A DNA stretch of 11,362 bases from an uncultured Prevotellaceae bacterium. Lineage in GTDB: Bacteria > Bacteroidota > Bacteroidia > Bacteroidales > Bacteroidaceae. Below, piece by piece: positions 1 through 7,081 of this stretch (position 1 is its first letter; every line of letters starts with the position of its first letter). The stretch covers positions 1 to 11,362 of the forward strand of contig CAMWRK010000049.1 of the NCBI GenBank assembly GCA_947176655.1. The letters run 5' to 3'. The position numbers and the translations under genes were made by a program. Under the pieces are notes generated by a model. The model was given only the letters and a program-made list of their open reading frames with translations, did not search any database and had not been told where the DNA came from.

Positions 1-221
1 TGTATGAATCGCGGAGGGAAACGCAATCCCAGCTTGGCATATTCCGTAAATATCTTTTCGTCTATGCGTCCGTCGTCCTCCAGCATGAAGGCATCGTATG
101 GATTGGCTATCAGCAGCACATTGCAGATGCGCTTCTGCATCAGATCCACGAAAGGGGTGTCTTTCAACTGCATGATGTCTGTTTTCTTGTCGTTAATGTT
201 ATGGTGGTGCCGATTATGCAT
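1..221 (-). CDS. PEP/pyruvate-binding domain protein, N-terminal fragment (cut by window edge)
   Basis: This is the first 73 or so codons of a gene that continues beyond base 1. The readable stretch contains the motifs DTPFVDLMQKRI, NVLLIANPYDAFMLEDDGR and a following EYAKLGLRFPPRF. This resembles the N-terminus of large (about 1000-residue) Bacteroidota proteins annotated as PEP/pyruvate-binding or PEP-synthase-like, whose N-terminal part resembles a response-regulator receiver. The ATP-grasp and phosphohistidine regions that would confirm this lie outside the window. I chose the ATG at 221 because a GGAGGG sits about 10 bases upstream of it, and family members carry about 15 residues before the conserved DTPF. 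The next in-frame ATG, at 173, is the alternative. The gene lies 146 bases downstream of gdhA on the same strand. It could be co-transcribed with gdhA, since I see no consensus promoter in the gap. The family assignment is from memory and only moderately sure. Confidence 0.6.
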   Translation of the reverse strand, partial: MHNRHHHNINDKKTDIMQLKDTPFVDLMQKRICNVLLIANPYDAFMLEDDGRIDEKIFTEYAKLGLRFPPRFI

Positions 222-228
222 AATGACA

Positions 229-333
229 ACCGCCCTCCGCACCCTTGTTCCGAGGATTTCCCCGCTGTCTTGTCCCGTGGTGCGGGGTGTCGGACTGGGG
301 AATGTTCCGTCGGGTAGGGGAGCGGAGGGCGGT
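229..333 (-). repeat. 12-bp perfect inverted repeat flanking a GC-rich spacer before the PEP-binding gene
   Basis: The arms are 229-240 (ACCGCCCTCCGC on the plus strand) and 322-333 (its exact reverse complement), separated by 81 bases. Within the spacer, nested pairs are also possible: 258-263 with 297-302 (TTCCCC/GGGGAA), or alternatively 260-265 with 282-287 (CCCCGC/GCGGGG). In the minus-strand transcript the second arm carries GGAGGG, the candidate ribosome binding site of the gene starting at 221. A folded leader would therefore hide it. No U-rich run follows the structure, so a simple intrinsic terminator for gdhA is less likely. The inverted repeat is seen directly; the regulatory role is inference. 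Confidence 0.5.
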
Positions 334-367
334 CGTTTATCGTGTGTTTATGTCTGTGTCGCGCACA

Positions 368-1705
368 TCATACTACGCCCTGAGCCATCATGGCCTTGGC
401 AACTTTCATGAAGCCTGCCACGTTGGCACCCTTAACATAGTTTACGTATCCGTCGGCCTCTGTGCCGTACTTCACACAGTTTTCGTGTATGTTCTCCATG
501 ATCCAGTGCAGCTTGTTGTCCACTTCTTCGCCAGACCATGAGAGACGTTCTGAGTTCTGCGACATTTCCAGACCGCTGACAGATACGCCGCCGGCGTTGC
601 TGGCCTTGCCTGGAGCGTAGAGAATCTTTGCCTCCTGGAACACTCGTATGGCACCCGGAGTAGATGGCATGTTGGCACCCTCGCTCACGGCTATCACGCC
701 GTTGCCCACCAGAGTGCGTGCCTCCTCTTCGTTTATCTCGTTCTGTGTTGCAGAAGGCAGTGCAATGTCGGCCTTCTCGCCCCAGGGACGTGCTCCGGCC
801 ACATATTTGGCGTTAGGATAGCGGTCTGTGTATTCCTTGATGCGGCCACGGTATATGTTCTTCAGTTCCATAATGTAGTCCAGCTTCTCGCGGTCTATGC
901 CGTCAGCATCATAGATGTAGCCGTCGGAGTCGGACATGGTCAGAACCTTGCCGCCGAGCTGCAGCACTTTCTCTGCCGTATACTGGGCCACGTTGCCGGC
1001 ACCGGAGATAAGCACCGTCTTGCCTTCCACGCTCTCGCCCTTGGTCTTGAGCATTTCCTGAAGGAAGTACACATTGCCGTAGCCGGTGGCTTCGGGGCGT
1101 ATCAGCGAGCCGCCGAACTCGAGACCCTTGCCTGTGAGAGTGCCGGTGAACTCGCGTGTCAGTTTCTTGTACATGCCGAACATGAAGGCCACCTCGCGTC
1201 CGCCTACACCTATGTCACCGGCAGGAACGTCGATGTCGGCACCTATGTGGCGCGTCAGTTCCAGCATGAATGCCTGACAGAAACGCATTACCTCGGCGTT
1301 GGACTTGCCGCGCGGGCTGAAGTCGGAGCCGCCCTTGCCGCCGCCCATGGGCAGGGTGGTGAGGCTGTTCTTGAATGTCTGTTCAAAAGCCAGGAACTTC
1401 AGGATGCCGAGGTTTACTGACTTGTGGAAGCGTATGCCACCCTTGTAGGGGCCTATGGCATTGTTGTGCTGCACGCGGTAGCCCATATTCGTCTGTATCT
1501 GTCCCTTGTCGTCCATCCATGTCACACGGAACTGGTATATTCTGTCGGGAATGCAGAGACGTTCTATCAGATTGACTTTGTCGAACTCCGGGTGTTTGTT
1601 GTATTCCTCTTCGATGGTGGCCAGCACTTCTTCCACTGCCTGATGATATTCCGGTTCGTTGGGGAAACGGCGTTTCAGGTCTTCCAATACCTTGATTGCG
1701 TCCAT
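368..1705 (-). CDS. gdhA: NADP-type glutamate dehydrogenase (hexameric, class I)
   Basis: The enzyme makes glutamate from 2-oxoglutarate, ammonium and reduced nicotinamide cofactor in the cytoplasm, and is the main ammonium-assimilation route at high ammonium. The length of 445 residues is normal for the ~50-kDa hexameric family. The N-terminal substrate domain contains GPYKGGIRFH (Lys88, glutamate binding), PMGGGKGGSDF (catalytic Lys124) and PAGDIGVGGRE (Asp164). The Rossmann domain contains SGAGNVAQY near 234-242 and the SDSDG strand end near 258-262. The C-terminal part has SEGANMP (341-347) and KASNAGGVSVSGLEMSQN (367-384), all as expected for an active enzyme. The dinucleotide loop resembles NADP-dependent bacterial members, but cofactor preference cannot be proved by eye. 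The ATG at 1705 gives the usual N-terminus. A recognisable promoter lies 41-73 bases upstream, so the gene is probably transcribed independently of the CHAT gene before it. Confidence 0.97.
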   Translation of the reverse strand: MDAIKVLEDLKRRFPNEPEYHQAVEEVLATIEEEYNKHPEFDKVNLIERLCIPDRIYQFRVTWMDDKGQIQTNMGYRVQHNNAIGPYKGGIRFHKSVNLGILKFLAFEQTFKNSLTTLPMGGGKGGSDFSPRGKSNAEVMRFCQAFMLELTRHIGADIDVPAGDIGVGGREVAFMFGMYKKLTREFTGTLTGKGLEFGGSLIRPEATGYGNVYFLQEMLKTKGESVEGKTVLISGAGNVAQYTAEKVLQLGGKVLTMSDSDGYIYDADGIDREKLDYIMELKNIYRGRIKEYTDRYPNAKYVAGARPWGEKADIALPSATQNEINEEEARTLVGNGVIAVSEGANMPSTPGAIRVFQEAKILYAPGKASNAGGVSVSGLEMSQNSERLSWSGEEVDNKLHWIMENIHENCVKYGTEADGYVNYVKGANVAGFMKVAKAMMAQGVV

Positions 1706-1745
1706 AGTCGCTTGCTTTTAGTTAGTGTTAATAATGTTTTCTGCA

Positions 1746-1778
1746 CAAAGTTAATATAAATGCGGCTTTTATGCAACA
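1746..1778 (-). promoter_or_regulatory. Bacteroidota-type promoter of gdhA
   Basis: On the minus strand the -7 element is TAACTTTG (1753 down to 1746), an exact match to the Bacteroidota TAnnTTTG consensus for the primary sigma factor. It is preceded, after a 20-base spacer, by TGTTG (1778-1774), close to the TTTG/TTG -33 element at the expected distance. Transcription should begin within about 10 bases downstream, leaving a leader of roughly 30-40 bases. That leader is A-rich just before the gdhA ATG (AAAAGCAAGCGACT), as is usual in this phylum where strong Shine-Dalgarno sites are rare. This is the only consensus promoter I could find in the window. Confidence 0.7.
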
Positions 1779-1831
1779 TATTGTTGAAAAAAGTTGCTGT
1801 ATAGGTGTTATTGTGTAAGTTGTTGTCGGTG

Positions 1832-1867
1832 GCATGATAAGGACAGCTTTCACGGGCTGCATCATGC
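1832..1867 (-). terminator. Possible transcription end hairpin after the TPR-CHAT gene
   Basis: GCATGAT (1832-1838) pairs with ATCATGC (1861-1867). Inside it CAGC (1844-1847) pairs with GCTG (1856-1859), giving a two-part stem with an internal loop, 20 bases downstream of the CHAT stop codon and upstream of the gdhA promoter. No U-run follows on the minus strand, so it is at best a weak or factor-dependent terminator. The position between two transcription units is the main support. Confidence 0.3.
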
Positions 1868-1886
1868 TTTGCAAGTATGGTGCGGA

Positions 1887-4800
1887 TTATATTCCGTCGA
1901 GCATGACGAATGCTGCCCAGTAGCATGGGTCTGCAAATCCGGCGGCTCTTACGGCAGCCTGTGCCTTGTGAAAGGCGTCGTACTTTGACATGCCGCGCAT
2001 GAGTGCTTCATAAAATGCGGTCATCATCTGCATTGTGGCAGAATCGCTTACACTCCACAGACTCATGATGAGCGTTTTGGCTCCGGCTTTCTTGAAACCT
2101 CGTTGCAGGCCGAACACGCCGTCGTCCTTTATCTCGCCTGCACCGGTACGGCATGCGGAGAGCACTACAAGTTCCGTACCGCTGAGGTTGAGAAGTGATA
2201 TTTCGCGTGCGGTGAGTATGCCGTTTTCAATGCCGGCAGGCAGTCTGCCGCCTTTGAGTGTATAGTTGGCACCGGCGAGGAGCAGACCGGATCGGCTTAG
2301 AGGACTGCCGCCGGCATCTTCATAAAGAATGAATTTGAATGCCGATTCATTGCGTGGCGAGTCTTCGGTAAGGGCAAATCCGTGTGTTGCTATATGTATA
2401 ATGTTCATACCTTTGCCGTCAAGAGCCTTGAACGCTTCCTCCGTACCTTGCTCCTGTTCGAACATGTTTGTCGCGATGTCATTCTGCATGAGTTGTTTTC
2501 CGATGGTCTGGGCTTCAATCCACGTGCCTGGCAGATAAGCCACGTTTCCGCGCACGGCGAGCGAGTCGAGCATCATGGCATCGGCATTCAGAGCCAGGTC
2601 ACTATACTCATCGGCAGCCTCTTCAAACTCGTAATTCTTGAAATTGTCGTGTTCGCGGCAGATGGCGAGTTCGTCCATGTCATATACAAGACCGCCGAAC
2701 ACGGCAGCCGAGCCGTATCTGTTCTTTGTGTCTGTACGGGCAGCAATGAGTCTTGTTGAAGAAAGCCTGTGGCATGCGAACCTGTCATTCATGATTGTGG
2801 CGGAGTCGATAGCGAGGTATTCCGCTCCGAGCTGATAGAATATTCCCGACGGAGCGAAATATATTGTCCTGATATTCTCCAGTTCCGGCAGTATTTTGCC
2901 CCATACAAGCTGTCCGAATCTGCTGTTGCGGTACAGTTCGTTTATGTGTGTATGCGTGTCTGGCGCACCGGAGAAGTTCAGTGTCTTTATGCCGGCGTCC
3001 TCCAGTTCCGCCATGCTGAACAGCACCTTGCACCGTGGTGTCTTCCATCCCTTTTTCAGATAAAGTGCCAGATATGTCTCACCGAGTCCGTTCACGTTCA
3101 GGTTCATGAACTCGATGGCAATCTCGTCATTCTTCAGAGCGTCGGCCACTTCGTTGTGGTTGCCGTTTAGGCCGGCCATGAAGTCGCCGAACTTCTTGCA
3201 GTCCCGCACAAGCTGTTTCTCAAGCATGGATGCCTCTTTGGTGGCATCTTCCAGTTGCATGGCTCTGTCTGCCGGCGGCAGACTGTATGCGGCATCGATG
3301 TCGCGTCTGAGCAGTTCAAGACGGTCATATTTCTGGAGAAGCACAGAGTCGCCGGTCTGCATGAGGAAGTTGTGGAAGTTTATTTCGGAGTTCAGCAACA
3401 GTCCTTTGGTAAAAAGCTGTGCATTGTATACGTCGGACAGTATGGAATTATTGTCGTGATGTATGTATGCAAGTGCCGGGGCTGCCTTGAAAAGGTAGCT
3501 TTTCATGTTCCAGAACACCTCGCGTTCGGCTGAGGTCTGATGCGAGAAATTGTCGCGTACCACGCGCATTTGCAGCTGAAGTGCCCTGTGATAGTATTCA
3601 CGTGTCTTTATGCTGTCTGTCTCGTTGTAATATCTTGCCATGTTATACAGTATCGACGCATTGTCCGGATGGTCGTTTCCGAGTGCCGTCATCTGTATGT
3701 CTTTTGCCTTTTCGGCCAGTGCTATAGCTTCTTCCGTGTCTCCGCACACATAATTGTATAGTGCGAGGTTCGACAGGTTCTTGGCATATATCGAACTCAG
3801 CGTGTCGCCATCTTCCCTGTAAAGGTCTACGGCCTCGGAACAGTAATGTCGCGCTGTATCGGGTTGTGCCATGTTATAGTATGCCATGGCTACGGTGTTG
3901 TTTATGTCGGCAAGCAGTATTTTGTCGTTCTCCTGAGCCAGCAGGCTGATGGCTGTCATGCCGCTGTCAGCCGCTGCGGTATAGTCGCCTGTAAAAATGT
4001 GCAGGTTGGCGATTTTGTTAAGTGCCGTGGCCTCCTCTCTCCTGTTGCCGGCCTTCCTGAATATGTCAAGTGCCGTCTGTGCTATTGTCATGGCTTGTCG
4101 GTAGTTGCCTGCAGCAGCCTGAATGTCGGCCTGCTTTGCCAGTACACGCGCATATTTGCTGTTGTTACTGCTGTTGCCAGCGTTCTCCTGTCCGAGCATG
4201 GCACTGTATTCCTCTGCTTTTTCCGAGTCTCCTTTCTTGCTGTATGCGAGTGACAGTTCGCTTATGCATCTGATGTAGTCGGCATGTTCCTTTCCGACTA
4301 TGGAATTAAGCACAGGAAGAGCCTTTTCCAGCATTTCGATGCTTTCGTCATATTGTTCCATAGAGGTTGAAATCACTGCACGGTTCACAAGCAGTTTGGC
4401 AAAGGCCAGAGTGTTGGTCAGCTCTTTGTCGTTGAATATGCCGAATGCCTCGTCGGCATACTTTATGGCTTGTGAATATGCCAGCATGTTGGCCAGCCGC
4501 GAGGCATGGTTGGCCAGCATCACCGCATACGCATACTGGTCGTCGGCATAAATCTTTTTGCCGGTTTTCAGAGCCTCTTTGCTTATAGCATCCGCTTTTG
4601 CCAGATTATTGTTCTTGGCGTAGCATACGGCCAGGTTGTTCTGTGTGTTGAGATACTCGCGTGTGCCCTTCTTCATCATTTTCAGGGCAGCCTCGCATGT
4701 CTCTTCCGCCAGGCGGTCATCATTCTCGTTTCCGCGCTGCGACAGGAATACTCCCATGTTGGCCATCACCACTGCATACTGCGGATCTTTCTTGTAGGCA

Positions 4801-5225
4801 TTTGTCTTGAATAGTTCCACCGCCTCGCTGCACAGTTCTACTGCTTTGTCATACTCGCCCGTTTTTGCAAGATATACGGCCTCGTCGTTCATTGCGTTCG
4901 CTATATGGCGTGCCTCACAGTCCGAAAGCCTCTTCCTCATGTCTATGACACGCTGTCCCAGTTCTACGGCACGCATCTCCTGACGTCGCTGCGAGGCAAG
5001 CATGGCTCCGTATGACAGAATCTTTGAGTTGTAGAACGAAACCTCAGATGTATCGCACAAAGTACAATATATGGTTATGATACTGTCAAGCTCCTCCCAT
5101 TGCTGTTTCTTTGCGGCCTTGTCCGCGTCATGGCACAAGCCGGCAGGTACTGTTTCTGCGTTTTGGGCTGTTGCCGTCAGTATGGCGGTGAAGCATGCCA
5201 GCAACAGAGCAATCGTTGTCCTCAT
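1887..5225 (-). CDS. Exported TPR-CHAT protein (caspase-like peptidase)
   Basis: This 1112-residue protein begins with a hydrophobic signal peptide (MRTTIALLLAC... cut near ATA-Q21), so it should act in the periplasm or at the surface. Residues about 50-560 are a chain of roughly nine or ten tetratricopeptide repeats, for example GEYDKAVELCSEAVELF. A helical linker follows. The C-terminal CHAT domain spans about 760-1110, recognised by IYFAPSGIFYQLGAEYL near 790 and by HIATHGF with His948 and LSACRTGAG with Cys1025. These are the catalytic dyad positions of this clan CD (caspase/separase-like) family, and both residues are present. I chose the ATG at 5225 because it gives a clean signal peptide and overlaps the previous stop in an ATGA. 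An in-frame ATG lies at 5240, and the reading frame extends to 5333 without producing a signal sequence. LLAC at 8-11 is a poor lipobox. Translation is probably coupled to the upstream gene. The substrate is unknown. Confidence 0.9.
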   Translation of the reverse strand: MRTTIALLLACFTAILTATAQNAETVPAGLCHDADKAAKKQQWEELDSIITIYCTLCDTSEVSFYNSKILSYGAMLASQRRQEMRAVELGQRVIDMRKRLSDCEARHIANAMNDEAVYLAKTGEYDKAVELCSEAVELFKTNAYKKDPQYAVVMANMGVFLSQRGNENDDRLAEETCEAALKMMKKGTREYLNTQNNLAVCYAKNNNLAKADAISKEALKTGKKIYADDQYAYAVMLANHASRLANMLAYSQAIKYADEAFGIFNDKELTNTLAFAKLLVNRAVISTSMEQYDESIEMLEKALPVLNSIVGKEHADYIRCISELSLAYSKKGDSEKAEEYSAMLGQENAGNSSNNSKYARVLAKQADIQAAAGNYRQAMTIAQTALDIFRKAGNRREEATALNKIANLHIFTGDYTAAADSGMTAISLLAQENDKILLADINNTVAMAYYNMAQPDTARHYCSEAVDLYREDGDTLSSIYAKNLSNLALYNYVCGDTEEAIALAEKAKDIQMTALGNDHPDNASILYNMARYYNETDSIKTREYYHRALQLQMRVVRDNFSHQTSAEREVFWNMKSYLFKAAPALAYIHHDNNSILSDVYNAQLFTKGLLLNSEINFHNFLMQTGDSVLLQKYDRLELLRRDIDAAYSLPPADRAMQLEDATKEASMLEKQLVRDCKKFGDFMAGLNGNHNEVADALKNDEIAIEFMNLNVNGLGETYLALYLKKGWKTPRCKVLFSMAELEDAGIKTLNFSGAPDTHTHINELYRNSRFGQLVWGKILPELENIRTIYFAPSGIFYQLGAEYLAIDSATIMNDRFACHRLSSTRLIAARTDTKNRYGSAAVFGGLVYDMDELAICREHDNFKNYEFEEAADEYSDLALNADAMMLDSLAVRGNVAYLPGTWIEAQTIGKQLMQNDIATNMFEQEQGTEEAFKALDGKGMNIIHIATHGFALTEDSPRNESAFKFILYEDAGGSPLSRSGLLLAGANYTLKGGRLPAGIENGILTAREISLLNLSGTELVVLSACRTGAGEIKDDGVFGLQRGFKKAGAKTLIMSLWSVSDSATMQMMTAFYEALMRGMSKYDAFHKAQAAVRAAGFADPCYWAAFVMLDGI

Positions 5226-5791
5226 TCGTCCTTCTTGCATTCGTCCTTTTCGCACTCTGCTTTCCTGTGTATCTTCACCTGCACAGTGTCCTGCTGCACA
5301 GTGCTGTCCCGTTTGCATGCTATGGGGCGGCATACGGTGTCCGTCAGGGCAGTGCCTCTTGCCGTGCTGTCAACAAAGAGGGAATCTATGTCGCGGAAGG
5401 CGGCTGTCACCCTTTGTCCTACTGTCGAGGTTACGGCCATATCATAGTTACCGCACATTTTCTTCCATATATACCGGAAATATTTTAATGTGAGTTCTTC
5501 CACTGTTGCCTTGTCTGTGGATATTATGTTTTTGAGCATGTCGCGGCAGGGCGTGTCAATTTTGTATGATTTTCTGTTTATGCTGTCAAGCAGGATAATG
5601 TATCCGTAGGCAGGTATTTCCAGACGTTCCTTCTCGTTTATCACCTGCTTCTTCGTTACCGGGGTCTTGACACCTTTGGCTATTGTGCAGACCTCACTGC
5701 TGGCCTCGCATACGTGATAGTCCTGTGCAAGTATCATGTTACAGAATGAGATACAGAAAATGAAGAGTAGTGTCAGAATCAATCGCTTCAT
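5222..5791 (-). CDS. Small exported cysteine-rich protein of unknown function
   Basis: I do not recognise a confident family for this 189-residue protein. It starts with a signal peptide (LILTLLFIFCISFCNMILA, cut near residue 22). The mature part has eight cysteines, at 28, 35, 82, 113, 154, 159, 180 and 185, an even number that would allow disulfides outside the cytoplasm. Residues 36-85 look like a small beta fold (KGVKTPVTKK, RLEIPAYGYIILLDS, KSYKID), vaguely reminiscent of FecR or SH3-like surface domains; this is a weak resemblance. Residues 95-112 look helical. The C-terminal 30 residues are highly charged and end with the near-duplicated ECEKDECKKDE. The ATG at 5791 overlaps the CHASE2 gene stop as ATGA, and its own stop overlaps the TPR-CHAT start the same way. 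This placement suggests a partner or regulator of one of the two flanking proteins. Confidence 0.85.
   Translation of the reverse strand: MKRLILTLLFIFCISFCNMILAQDYHVCEASSEVCTIAKGVKTPVTKKQVINEKERLEIPAYGYIILLDSINRKSYKIDTPCRDMLKNIISTDKATVEELTLKYFRYIWKKMCGNYDMAVTSTVGQRVTAAFRDIDSLFVDSTARGTALTDTVCRPIACKRDSTVQQDTVQVKIHRKAECEKDECKKDE
5223..5252 (-). repeat. Tandem 15-bp duplication at the small-protein/CHAT gene junction
   Basis: Bases 5223-5237 and 5238-5252 are two adjacent 15-mers identical at 13 of 15 positions. In the upstream frame they encode the last residues of the small protein as EKDE-CKKDE. In the other frame each copy supplies an ATG, at 5240 and 5225, both in frame for TPR-CHAT. Each ATG is preceded by an AAGGACGA that could serve as ribosome binding site. 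The duplication therefore doubled both the tail of one protein and the start signal of the next. Confidence 0.6.
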
Positions 5792-6975
5792 GATGTTTTC
5801 TTGTCTTTATAGTAAACAGATTTCTTGAATGTGTCGTTTGAATTTGCCAGTCCGTTTATTATTGCAGCGTAGATGTCGCGTGCTTCGGCCACCAGCACAA
5901 CCGATGCCAAGACCATCACCATCGGGATGTAGTATTCCATGCGTTCATATATAATATATGTCAGCCACGCGAGCAAGGCAAGCCATGCGAATGTTATGCC
6001 GTTGAAGAATATGTTTGAATTGGCAAGGAACACCCATAACGAGTTTTTTCGGCTGTTGACGAATTTGATCCAATACAACTGCCACAGTGCTGTAAGCCAG
6101 CATATCAGTAGGGACAGTAGCATCAGCGTATTGTCATCGGTTGTCTCTATGTTCTTCTGGTCTATTACGGTTTGTATGGAATATGCCTGCACTTTCAGTC
6201 CCGGCCTTTTTCCCAGTGGCGTGAAGTGCATGTCAGCCTCTTCGCCTATCGTGCCTATCAGTACGATTCTGTCCTTTATCAGGTTGCGGTTTGCAAGTAC
6301 GGAGTCGTATTTTATCACGGGAAAGTCGATGAAGCGGTAATTGATGAACCTGTCATCTGTTTTGCCAAGTGGGATGTCATTCTTACTGTATGCTTCAGCC
6401 ACCTGTGCCGTGAACGAGCGTTGAGGCTGTCCGCGGAAGTTCCGCTCTATGCTGAACCTGCGCAGACATGTTGCCGTCATGTCGCCTATGGCGTTCACAT
6501 ATCCCTCCTTGATACTGTCTGTGGCAAAATAGGATCTTACCCGCTCTTGGAAAGAATCCGTCATGGGTGCGTAGTCCGTAAGTTTGTATGCGAATATGGC
6601 ACCGGATGCTTCCGCCACGTCCATAAGCACCATGTCGCCGTGTATGTCATAGTTCTGGTCTTCAAATATGATGTCCACGCCTATCACAGCAGGACTGCAC
6701 TGTTTCACCTTCTCTATGACGTTTGCTATCTCGTCACGTTTTCTGACCTCCGTAATGTCTATGAGAGTAATGTCCCTGCTCATTTCCGGAGCCCCGTTCT
6801 CCTGCCACTCTATATTGTAGTACATGTCGGACAGTGAAAATTCCTGTATCGCACGCGCTACCGGACTCAGGAACTTGATGTTGAACGAAAGCCAGCCAAG
6901 CACGACTATCAATGTCATGGCTATGACGGCGACCAGTCCATGCTCTATCAGCGCGGTGCTGTTTGTTTTTTTCAT
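5788..6975 (-). CDS. CHASE2-domain membrane sensor without output domain
   Basis: CHASE2 is an extracytoplasmic sensory domain. In this 395-residue protein one N-terminal membrane segment (about 14-31) leads into the domain at about 35-275. It is recognised by DITLIDITE, VIGVDIIFED (97-106) and RIVLIGTIGEEADMHFTPLG followed by GLKVQAYSIQTV (236-270). Three hydrophobic segments follow (about 283-303, 313-343 and 350-366) and then a tail of only about 30 residues. Family members normally continue into a cytoplasmic cyclase, histidine kinase or Ser/Thr kinase; none is present here. I chose the ATG at 6975; the frame can be extended five codons to a TTG at 6990, which is less likely. The stop overlaps the next start in an ATGA, so it heads a coupled three-gene operon. 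A hairpin 52 bases upstream separates it from ompA, and I find no consensus promoter between them. Confidence 0.9.
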   Translation of the reverse strand: MKKTNSTALIEHGLVAVIAMTLIVVLGWLSFNIKFLSPVARAIQEFSLSDMYYNIEWQENGAPEMSRDITLIDITEVRKRDEIANVIEKVKQCSPAVIGVDIIFEDQNYDIHGDMVLMDVAEASGAIFAYKLTDYAPMTDSFQERVRSYFATDSIKEGYVNAIGDMTATCLRRFSIERNFRGQPQRSFTAQVAEAYSKNDIPLGKTDDRFINYRFIDFPVIKYDSVLANRNLIKDRIVLIGTIGEEADMHFTPLGKRPGLKVQAYSIQTVIDQKNIETTDDNTLMLLSLLICWLTALWQLYWIKFVNSRKNSLWVFLANSNIFFNGITFAWLALLAWLTYIIYERMEYYIPMVMVLASVVLVAEARDIYAAIINGLANSNDTFKKSVYYKDKKTS

Positions 6976-7026
6976 GGTGTTTGTTGGCAACCGGTGTAAA
7001 ATGTCTCACACTATATAATGAAACGA

Positions 7027-7059
7027 TAACAAGATGGCTGGCAAACAGCCATCTTGTTA
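7027..7059 (-). terminator. Perfect 14-bp hairpin after the OmpA-family gene
   Basis: TAACAAGATGGCTG (7027-7040) pairs without mismatch with CAGCCATCTTGTTA (7046-7059) across a 5-base loop. It starts 23 bases past the OmpA stop codon. The minus-strand RNA then continues UCGUUUCAUUAUAUAG, moderately U-rich but without a continuous run. It most likely ends or attenuates transcription after ompA. Because it precedes the CHASE2 operon on the same strand and no clear promoter is seen, partial read-through is also possible. The symmetrical stem could work on either strand. Confidence 0.7.
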
Positions 7060-7081
7060 CAGTATCTATGAATGTTATTCT

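Noticed and set aside
4..411. 135-codon open frame on the plus strand at the left edge
   Set aside because: It crosses the antisense of the PEP-binding gene start, the intergenic inverted repeat and the gdhA 3' end; composition is low-quality (Ser/Leu/Met-rich) and no motif is seen.
3267..3283. 7-bp inverted repeat GTCTGCC-GGC-GGCAGAC
   Set aside because: It lies within the TPR-CHAT coding sequence and is explained by codons for a Leu-Pro-Pro-Ala-Asp stretch; no reason to call it a regulatory site.
5226..5333. 36-codon N-terminal extension of the TPR-CHAT gene
   Set aside because: The extension would bury the signal peptide behind hydrophilic residues and overlap the upstream gene deeply. 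The ATG at 5225 gives both a good signal sequence and an ATGA junction.
6172..6837. 221-codon open frame on the plus strand inside the CHASE2 gene
   Set aside because: It lies opposite a clear CHASE2 coding sequence and its translation is Cys/His/Val-rich without family motifs, as expected for an antisense shadow. The same holds for other plus-strand frames such as 7034-7639 and 10072-10734.
6976..6990. Five-codon extension of the CHASE2 gene to a TTG start
   Set aside because: The ATG at 6975 follows directly and gives a typical MKK N-terminus; no ribosome site supports the TTG.
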